A DNA stretch of 27,066 nt, from assembly GCA_035704905.1 (NCBI GenBank), contig DASSWN010000212.1:1-27066 (forward strand). Direction: 5' to 3'. Positions 22,139-27,066 of this stretch are shown here, piece after piece; the stretch's first letter is position 1, and each line of letters opens with the position of its first letter. A program made the position numbers and the translations under genes. The stretch is from DASSWG01 sp035704905. Its GTDB lineage: Bacteria > Bacteroidota > Bacteroidia > Flavobacteriales > Flavobacteriaceae. The notes beneath the pieces are model-generated. The model saw only the letters and a program-made list of their open reading frames with translations, had not been told where the DNA came from and did no database searches.

Positions 22139-22513
22139 ATGAAAAATTTCATAATTGTCAGTATCTTGGTTTTGTTGTCCGCATGTTCAAGTGATGATAA
22201 AAAACCCCTTTTACAGGACGATTCTTCGTTTTGCACTATTCAACGAGAATTGACCGAAGAAATAATCAATAGAACAGGCGAACTCATTTACGATGATTTC
22301 GTGAAAAAATACGCTATTTTTTATTATCACCCCGGAACAGTTGATGGGCAGACCTATTATATTTTGTGTGAAAAACCTGAAAATATAAATTTGAACGATG
22401 AGGTTCGCTTTTCGGGAAAAGTTTTTAAATTCAATACAGACGAAAATTTTGATCCACCCATCGGTGGAATGGATTATCGATATTTCAAGCCAACATTTTT
22501 GGAAAAAATCTGA
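22139..22513 (+). CDS. Small putative lipoprotein of unknown function
   Basis: 124 residues. The N-terminus MKNFIIVSILVLLSAC is a lipoprotein signal with the cysteine at 16, followed by the spacer SSDDKKP. The mature part holds two more cysteines, in SSFCTIQRE and YYILCEKPE, which could form a disulfide, and a motif-poor beta-rich body (GQTYYILCEKP, NDEVRFSGKVF). DEVRFSGKVF resembles small OB-like folds, but I cannot assign a family. It lies between the candidate small RNA and sufS with 78 bases before the latter, which has its own promoter, so it is probably not part of the suf set. Confidence 0.65.
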   Translation: MKNFIIVSILVLLSACSSDDKKPLLQDDSSFCTIQRELTEEIINRTGELIYDDFVKKYAIFYYHPGTVDGQTYYILCEKPENINLNDEVRFSGKVFKFNTDENFDPPIGGMDYRYFKPTFLEKI

Positions 22514-22557
22514 TGGGGAAGTTGTCGATTCACTTCTCAAAAGCGAACCGGAAACCC

Positions 22558-22587
22558 TTGTTATGGTATTAGAAAATCGTATTTTTG
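22558..22587 (+). promoter_or_regulatory. Promoter of sufS (TTG-N19-TATTTTTG)
   Basis: TTG at 22558-22560 and TATTTTTG at 22580-22587 are an ideal -33/-7 pair with 19-nt spacing. The ATG is only 4 bases after the -7 box, so the mRNA would have no or almost no leader. Confidence 0.7.
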
Positions 22588-22591
22588 TTCT

Positions 22592-23827
22592 ATGTTTTCA
22601 AATACTCCCACAAAACTCGATATTGCAAAAATCCGTTCCGATTTTCCCATCCTTTCGCGAAAGGTAAATGGTAAACCCTTGGTCTATTTTGACAATGCGG
22701 CAACATCGCAAACGCCCAAACAGGTCATTGATTCAATTGTAGATTATTACTCCAATTACAACGCCAATATTCACCGAGGCGTGCATGCGCTTTCCCAGGA
22801 AGCTACGGATGCTTATGAGCAGGCCCGAAAAAAGATTCAAAAACATTTCAATGCCGCCAAAACCCATGAAATTATTTTCACATCCGGCACCACGCACGGA
22901 ATAAATTTGGTGGCCAGCGGGTTTACGAAATTTTTAAAACCGGGGGATGAACTTGTGGTTTCTGCTTTGGAACATCATTCCAATATTGTTCCGTGGCAGA
23001 TGCTATGCGAGCGTACAGGGGCAGTTCTGAAAGTAGCACCCATCACTTCCGAAGGCAAATTGAATTTAATTGCATTGGAAAAGTTGTTCACAGAAAAAAC
23101 GAAGTTGGTTTTTCTAAACCATGTTTCCAACGCCTTGGGGACTATTAATCCGATCGAAACAATCATTGAAAAAGCACATGCGATTGGAGCTGCGGTTTTA
23201 ATTGATGGCGCGCAGGCCGCACCGCATATCAAAGCTAATGTGCAAAAATTGAATGTGGATTTCTATTTGGCTTCGGCACATAAAATGTGCGGCCCTACGG
23301 GAGTTGGATTTTTGTACGGAAAAGAAGAATGGCTGGAAAAGCTACCTCCCTATCAAGGCGGAGGGGAAATGATCGATCAAGTGACGTTTGAAAAAACCAC
23401 CTATGCCGGTTTGCCGCACAAATTTGAGGCCGGAACCCCAAATATCTCCGGAGGTATCGCTTTTGGTGCCGCTTTGGATTATATGAATGAAATTGGTTTT
23501 GAAAACATTGCGGCATACGAAGATGAATTGTTGCGATATGCCACGAAAAAATTAATGCAAATTGAAGGGGTACGGATTTATGGTACTTCCGAAAACAAAA
23601 CAGCGGTAATTTCCTTTAATTTGGACGGAATCCATCCTTATGACATAGGCACTATCGTCGATAAATTAGGAGTGGCCGTCAGGACCGGCCATCATTGTGC
23701 ACAACCGATCATGGATTATTTTAAAATTCCGGGCACCATCCGCGCTTCCTTTTCATTTTACAACACGAAGGAAGAAATTGATATTTTTATTGAAGCGGTG
23801 AAGAAGGCAAAGGAAATGTTGGGGTAA
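22592..23827 (+). CDS. sufS: Cysteine desulfurase SufS
   Basis: 411 residues, group II desulfurase. PLP enzyme that takes sulfur from cysteine as a persulfide and passes it to SufE. Seen: FDNAATSQTPKQV near the N-terminus, HHSNIVPWQ, DGAQAAPH (cofactor aspartate), the Schiff-base lysine K231 in SAHKMCGPTGVGF, and catalytic C369 in RTGHHCAQP. The C-terminus is the short SufS type. It starts a same-strand group with sufE (55 bases later) and the DUF59 gene. The sufBCD scaffold genes are not in the window. Confidence 0.95.
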   Translation: MFSNTPTKLDIAKIRSDFPILSRKVNGKPLVYFDNAATSQTPKQVIDSIVDYYSNYNANIHRGVHALSQEATDAYEQARKKIQKHFNAAKTHEIIFTSGTTHGINLVASGFTKFLKPGDELVVSALEHHSNIVPWQMLCERTGAVLKVAPITSEGKLNLIALEKLFTEKTKLVFLNHVSNALGTINPIETIIEKAHAIGAAVLIDGAQAAPHIKANVQKLNVDFYLASAHKMCGPTGVGFLYGKEEWLEKLPPYQGGGEMIDQVTFEKTTYAGLPHKFEAGTPNISGGIAFGAALDYMNEIGFENIAAYEDELLRYATKKLMQIEGVRIYGTSENKTAVISFNLDGIHPYDIGTIVDKLGVAVRTGHHCAQPIMDYFKIPGTIRASFSFYNTKEEIDIFIEAVKKAKEMLG

Positions 23828-23882
23828 GAGTGCATTCCGATATGCGACTAAAAATGTATAGTTTTAAATTAATTTTTCAGTT

Positions 23883-24314
23883 TTGAACCATAAAAGCATT
23901 CAAGAAATACAAGAAGAGATTATCGATGAATTTTCCATGTTCGACGATTGGATGCAGCGCTATGAGTATATGATCGAGCTGGGAAAATCTTTGCCTTTGA
24001 TCGCGGAACAATACAAAACCGACGAAAACACCATCAAAGGCTGTCAAAGCAAAGTTTGGGTGCATGCTGAAATGAAAGATGGAAAAGTGGTTTTCACGGC
24101 AGATAGCGATGCAATTATCACCAAAGGAATTATCGCCATTATGGTTCGAACCCTTTCTGGACAGAAACCAGCTGATATTGTAAAAGCCGATATGGGTTTT
24201 GTCGATGAAATCGGTTTGAAAGAACATTTATCGCCAACACGCGCAAATGGATTGGTCAGTATGATAAAACAATTGAAAATTTACGCGTTGGCGTATCAAA
24301 GTTCAGAGTTATAA
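23883..24314 (+). CDS. sufE: Sulfur acceptor SufE
   Basis: 143 residues. SufE accepts persulfide sulfur from SufS on C54 (IKGCQSKVW) and hands it to the SufBCD scaffold. The full conserved body is present: EIIDEFSMFDDWMQRYEYMI, then IITKGIIAIMVRTLSG and LSPTRANGLVSMIKQLKIYALAY. The start is TTG at 23883. No in-frame ATG lies nearby upstream, and the next ATG would remove the conserved IQEIQEEIIDEF segment. The last three codons lie in a heptamer repeat (24308-24333). Confidence 0.93.
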   Translation: MNHKSIQEIQEEIIDEFSMFDDWMQRYEYMIELGKSLPLIAEQYKTDENTIKGCQSKVWVHAEMKDGKVVFTADSDAIITKGIIAIMVRTLSGQKPADIVKADMGFVDEIGLKEHLSPTRANGLVSMIKQLKIYALAYQSSEL

Positions 24315-24333
24315 GTTATGGGTTATGAGTTGG
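24308..24333. repeat. Tandem GTTATRR heptamers overlapping the sufE stop
   Basis: GTTATAA, GTTATGG, GTTATGA and a partial GTTGG run head to tail. The sufE TAA lies inside the first unit. The remaining 150 bases up to the DUF59 start show only the -7 box at 24450. Confidence 0.6.
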
Positions 24334-24449
24334 AATGAAAATCAGTGGACGAATTAAAAAAGATGGAAAATCCGGATATATAAGATTTGATCGAAAATCC
24401 TTTTTGAACAATTTTTGCCAGAAATTTAACCGATCTGCAAGGTTTCCGT

Positions 24450-24457
24450 AATTTTGT
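24450..24457 (+). promoter_or_regulatory. Candidate -7 box for the DUF59 gene (TAATTTTG)
   Basis: Exact TAnnTTTG match 25 bases before the ATG at 24483. The nearest TTTG upstream (24414-24417) is 32 nt away, too far for a standard -33. Confidence 0.35.
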
Positions 24458-24482
24458 GGTTATCGAATAAAAAATAGAAAAA

Positions 24483-24809
24483 ATGTCAACAGAAACAATC
24501 GATACGAATGAGTTGGGCGAACAGGTCGTTCGCGTATTAAAAACCATTTACGACCCGGAAATTCCGGTGGATATTTATGAACTCGGATTGATTTACGACG
24601 TTTTCGTCAACGAAAACAGCGACGTGAAAATCTTGATGACGTTAACAACGCCGAATTGTCCCGTGGCAGAATCGTTGCCAATGGAGGTGGAAGAAAAAGT
24701 AAAATCCATTGATATGGTGAACAATGTGGAAGTGGAAATGACTTTCGATCCGCCCTGGTCGCAAGATTTGATGAGCGAAGAAGCAAAACTGGAACTGGGT
24801 ATGCTTTGA
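24483..24809 (+). CDS. SUF-associated DUF59/MIP18-family protein (SufT/PaaD-like)
   Basis: 108 residues, a single DUF59 domain. The signature YDPEIPVDIYELGLIYDV (residues 23-40) and TTPNCPVAESLP with the reactive C59 are intact, then MTFDPPWSQDLMSEEAK. Members help mature or transfer Fe-S clusters, and in Bacteroidota this gene follows sufE. It probably functions in the cytosol with the suf products. It lies 168 bases after sufE with its own possible promoter. Confidence 0.9.
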   Translation: MSTETIDTNELGEQVVRVLKTIYDPEIPVDIYELGLIYDVFVNENSDVKILMTLTTPNCPVAESLPMEVEEKVKSIDMVNNVEVEMTFDPPWSQDLMSEEAKLELGML

Positions 24810-24834
24810 TTCAATTGGCAGTGTTCAGTTGCAG

Positions 24835-24864
24835 TTGGCAGAATTATTAAAATTGGTACATTTG
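24835..24864 (+). promoter_or_regulatory. Promoter of the decayed toxin-antitoxin pair (TTG-N19-TACATTTG)
   Basis: TTG at 24835-24837 and TACATTTG at 24857-24864 match the -33/-7 consensus with exactly 19 nt spacing. The antitoxin ATG follows after 3 bases. The -33 TTG lies within a TTGGCAG-containing repeat: TTGGCAG occurs at about 24815-24821 and again at 24835-24841. Confidence 0.6.
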
Positions 24865-24867
24865 ACT

Positions 24868-25092
24868 ATGGAAAAAGCGGCGCTTATAAAAAAAAACAAT
24901 AAATACCCTTTATCAACTTCCCAAAGAAAAGATTCGGGAAATTTCAGATTTTGCCGATTATATTTCCAAAAAATATGAAGAGGATATTTTACGGAAGGAA
25001 CGGAAAAATTAGTTGGAAATTCAAAAGCTTTCGAATTCTTAAAAGAAGAAGATATCTATTCCCTTGAAGATTTAAAAGAAAAATATCAGTGA
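24868..25092 (+). pseudogene. Antitoxin remnant (VapB/DUF2281-like), two frameshifts
   Basis: Read with two corrections, the region encodes about 74 residues: MEKAALIKK, then INTLYQLPKEKIREISDFAD and YISKKYEEDILRK, then GTEKLVGNSKAFEFLKEEDI and YSLEDLKEKYQ with TGA at 25090-25092. The first break is one extra A in the 9-A run at 24888-24896; the second is one missing G near 24997. Together they restore the original frame. In the actual frame, translation from the ATG would soon stop at an out-of-frame TGA. The composition (helical middle, short C-terminal toxin-wrapping tail) fits small antitoxins found before PemK/MazF toxins. Its stop overlaps the toxin GTG start by 4 bases (GTGA), as in live modules. 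Confidence 0.7.
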
Positions 25093-25410
25093 AAAAAGGT
25101 GATATTATTCTTGTGCCATTTCCTTTCACGGATCTTTCCGGAAACAAAAATCGGCCCGCACTTGTGCTTGTGGAAAATGAATTGGATAGTACGGTTGCTT
25201 TTATTTTCCACACAATTAAAATGGAAAGAACGAACCGATATTTTATTGAAGCCTTCCAAAGAAAATGGCCTTAAGAAACGATCTTTGGTACGACTTTCAA
25301 AACTTGCGACCATCGATAAAGACCTTGCCCTTGGAAAACTGGAACAAATTAATAGCATGATAATAAAGGAAGTAAACCGCAATTTGATAAAAATTTTTAA
25401 GATCGATTAA
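25089..25410 (+). pseudogene. MazF/PemK-like toxin with a frameshift
   Basis: A GTG at 25089 begins MKKGDIILVPFPFTDLSGNK and NRPALVLVENE, the MazF/PemK N-terminus (G-D-I-x-x-V-P-F-P-x-x-D and N-R-P-A-L-V). An extra T in the run near 25205-25208 breaks the frame after VAFI. The uncorrected frame ends after 61 residues. The +1 frame then supplies STQLKWKERTDILLKPSKEN, GLKKRSLVRLSKLATIDKD and the end IKIFKID with TAA at 25408-25410. A corrected protein would be about 106 residues, a normal MazF size. The arrangement is a type II module whose toxin is an mRNA endonuclease. As written, it cannot make a complete toxin. Confidence 0.8.
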
Positions 25411-25441
25411 TTTTCCCAGATATTTGCCGAAAACTTTCAAC

Positions 25442-25951
25442 ATGGAAGAAGAAACAATCATAAACCGCGTTGCCAACAGCAAATTGTTGACGTTCGATTT
25501 GGAGGAAATTTATCCTTCCGGGGAACGCACAGTACTTGATATTAAAGATTGGTTGCACGAAGGTTTTGTATTGCGGGAAAAGGAATTTCGAGAACATTTG
25601 AAAAACCAAACTTGGGAAAATTTTTCAGGGAAATATGTGGCTTTAACCTGTTCTTCCGATGCCATTGTTCCCACTTGGGCCTTTATTTTGGTCGCTACTT
25701 ATTTACAACCGGTAGCCAAAAAAATAGTGATTGGGAATTTGGAAAGTTTGGAAACCGCAATTTTTTTTGAAGCACTTTCCAATATTGATGTTTCGGAATT
25801 TGAAAACAAACCCGTAATTATAAAAGGTTGCGCTCGTTTGCCGGTTCCGGAAAATGCTTATTTGTTGCTGATCGAAAAATTGCAACCCGTTGTAAAAAGC
25901 CTGTTTTTTGGCGAAGCATGTTCTTCGGTCCCATTGTTCAAAAGAAAATAA
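25442..25951 (+). CDS. DUF2480 family protein
   Basis: 169 residues from the ATG at 25442 (an upstream TTG at 25424 would add six residues without family support). Conserved stretches include INRVANSKLLTFDLEEIYPS, WLHEGFVLREKEFREHL, VALTCSSDAIVPTWAFI, KPVIIKGCARLPVPENAY and LFFGEACSSVPLFKRK. C76 (TCSS), the GCxxLPVP cysteine and the EACSSVP cysteine are the invariant-looking residues of this Bacteroidota family, whose biochemical role is unknown. No signal peptide, probably cytosolic. The position after sufS-sufE-DUF59 recurs in flavobacteria, which suggests a Fe-S-related role, although no cluster-binding motif is recognised. Confidence 0.88.
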   Translation: MEEETIINRVANSKLLTFDLEEIYPSGERTVLDIKDWLHEGFVLREKEFREHLKNQTWENFSGKYVALTCSSDAIVPTWAFILVATYLQPVAKKIVIGNLESLETAIFFEALSNIDVSEFENKPVIIKGCARLPVPENAYLLLIEKLQPVVKSLFFGEACSSVPLFKRK

Positions 25952-26013
25952 AACAGCAAAAACTTTGGTTTTTTTATAACATTTCAAAAAAAGAAGATTT
26001 TTTGAAAATTGGG

Positions 26014-26021
26014 TATGTTTG
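26014..26021 (+). promoter_or_regulatory. Candidate -7 box for the DUF3078 gene (TATGTTTG)
   Basis: Exact TAnnTTTG match 19 bases before the ATG at 26041; no TTG at the expected -33 distance. Confidence 0.4.
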
Positions 26022-26040
26022 CGGCTATAAAAAATTCTCA

Positions 26041-26979
26041 ATGAAAAATATAATAACCGCTTTTGCAATCTTCGGTATTATTGCCGCGAACGCACAAGAA
26101 ACCAAAACGGATACCTTAGCCCAAGGTTGGTCCAAATCCGGGAATGCTTCTTTGATGTTCAGTCAATCCGCCTTCAACACGGAATGGCAAGGTGGCGGAA
26201 CTTCCAATTATTCCCTAAACGCCGCCGTAAATTACAATTTCAATTATCGAAAGGAAGATTTCACTTGGGACAACCGGATTGTCGCCGAATATGGCGTTAC
26301 CAAAACCGGGGACGACGATTTTTTGCGGAAAACGAACGACCGGTTCGAGTTCAATTCCATTGCGGGAAAACAAATCAAAGAATCAGAGTGGTACTATTCG
26401 TTGTTTTTTAATTTCAAAACCCAATTTGCGCCTGGCTATGAATATTACGAGGCCGATATTTTGAATTCTGAAACCGGCGATGTCATTGGAACGAAAACGC
26501 TCCGAGAAGAAACCACGCATGCCTTTTCACCGGCTTATTTGCAATTTGGACCTGGCCTTCTCTGGAAAAAAAGTGATAATTTGAAAGTAAACATAGCTCC
26601 TTTAACTTCCCGCTTGATCATTGTGGACAAAGATTTTACCTCTTCTCCAGGCTATGTCGATGGCGACTATTACGGCGTTGATAAAGGCGAATCAATGCGT
26701 TTTGAGTTCGGCGCTTCCCTGAACGCATACGCAAAATTCACGTTAATGAAAAATGTGACCATGGAAAATATGCTCGCGCTTTATTCCAATTATTTGGAAG
26801 ATCCGCAAAATGTGGATTTGGATTACACCATGAATTTGGTGATGGGAATTAATGATTACCTTTCCGCCACCGTGGTTTTCCAAGCAATTTATGATGATAA
26901 TGCCATTGATGCATTTCAAATTCGCGAAGTTCTTGGCGTGGGATTAACTTATACTTTTCCCAATTCAAAAGAAAAATAA
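26041..26979 (+). CDS. DUF3078 family exported protein
   Basis: 312 residues from the ATG at 26041. The open frame extends further upstream, but the signal peptide MKNIITAFAIFGIIAANAQE begins here. The mature part carries the DUF3078 opening: GWSKSGNASLMFSQSAFN, then WQGGGTSNYSLNAAVNY and FTWDNRIVAEYGVTKTG. The rest is alternating-residue beta strands (YYSLFFNFKTQFAPGYEY, MENMLALYSNYLEDP) and ends with an aromatic LGVGLTYTFPN strand, consistent with an outer-membrane beta barrel or periplasmic beta-rich protein. Function unknown. It follows DUF2480 by 89 bases, a conserved pairing in the phylum. Confidence 0.88.
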   Translation: MKNIITAFAIFGIIAANAQETKTDTLAQGWSKSGNASLMFSQSAFNTEWQGGGTSNYSLNAAVNYNFNYRKEDFTWDNRIVAEYGVTKTGDDDFLRKTNDRFEFNSIAGKQIKESEWYYSLFFNFKTQFAPGYEYYEADILNSETGDVIGTKTLREETTHAFSPAYLQFGPGLLWKKSDNLKVNIAPLTSRLIIVDKDFTSSPGYVDGDYYGVDKGESMRFEFGASLNAYAKFTLMKNVTMENMLALYSNYLEDPQNVDLDYTMNLVMGINDYLSATVVFQAIYDDNAIDAFQIREVLGVGLTYTFPNSKEK

Positions 26980-26992
26980 TTTGAAAAATCCT

Positions 26993-27000
26993 TATTTTTG
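26993..27000 (+). promoter_or_regulatory. Candidate -7 box for the last gene (TATTTTTG)
   Basis: Exact TAnnTTTG match 43 bases before the ATG at 27044. No TTG at proper spacing. Confidence 0.35.
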
Positions 27001-27043
27001 ATTCGCAATTTTCCGAATACCGGACAAATTAATTCACAAAGAA

Positions 27044-27066
27044 ATGAGCGAATATATAAAAATGGG
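27044..27066 (+). CDS. Start of an unidentified gene (truncated by window end)
   Basis: ATG at 27044 followed by codons for MSEYIKM and part of a glycine codon, preceded by an A-rich leader (CACAAAGAA). Too short to identify. The upstream spacing and -7 box make it a likely true start. Confidence 0.45.

Noticed and set aside
24308..24333. Possible CRISPR-like tandem repeat
   Set aside because: Units are 7 bases with no spacers; simple tandem repeat.

Overview
The window is an ordinary chromosomal segment from a member of the Bacteroidota, most probably a flavobacterium (Flavobacteriaceae-like). The evidence is the gene content: gliding genes gldD and gldE, an M1 peptidase with a type IX secretion C-terminal domain, an OlsF-type bifunctional aminolipid synthase, and the DUF2480 and DUF3078 families. 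Two further signs are the AT-rich base composition and the repeated Bacteroidota promoter signature TAnnTTTG upstream of many genes. Intergenic regions carry short hairpin or tandem repeats of the kind common in flavobacterial genomes. I see no phage, transposase, CRISPR or integrase gene.

Layout. 1-3191: tail of a DUF3298/RsiV-like protein, then a cupin, lipoate-protein ligase (lplA), O6-alkylguanine-DNA alkyltransferase (ogt) and a PolB-like 3'-5' exonuclease, all on +. 3261-5922: a SCO-family protein (-) divergent from a secreted M1 aminopeptidase (+). 6056-7565: the site-2 protease rseP (+) faces a tRNA-Asn(GTT) (-) across two hairpin terminators. 7810-10129: an Nramp metal transporter (+) with a palindrome in its upstream region, convergent with fructose-bisphosphatase (-). 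10261-15111: an SSAT-like acetyltransferase, aspartate kinase, OlsF and an overlapping exported protein with a carboxypeptidase-regulatory-like domain (+). 15127-18739: mutY-ssb-gldE-gldD, read on -. 18776-19393: a DUF805 membrane-protein gene with its terminator, followed by a second, broken copy of the mutY 5' end. 19692-21795: an HU-like protein, a 29-residue COX24/mS38-like basic protein and RNase G (+). 21796-22138: a gene-free stretch with a promoter-to-terminator unit that looks like a small RNA or leader. 22139-27066: a small lipoprotein, sufS, sufE, a SufT/PaaD-like DUF59 protein, a decayed antitoxin/MazF-like toxin pair, DUF2480, DUF3078 and the start of another gene (+).

How the genes work together. 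The suf-DUF59 group makes and delivers Fe-S clusters. Clients in the same window include MutY (4Fe-4S), and LplA supplies lipoate to dehydrogenase complexes. GldD/GldE belong to the gliding machinery, and the M1 enzyme is a plausible type IX secretion cargo. OlsF would make membrane aminolipids.

The parts that core metabolism does not explain are: (i) the duplicated mutY 5' end flanking the DUF805 gene; (ii) the toxin-antitoxin locus broken by three single-base indels; (iii) the candidate small RNA after the RNase G gene; (iv) several start codons placed only 4 nt after the -7 box, as expected for leaderless mRNAs. No clearly new multi-gene system was found.
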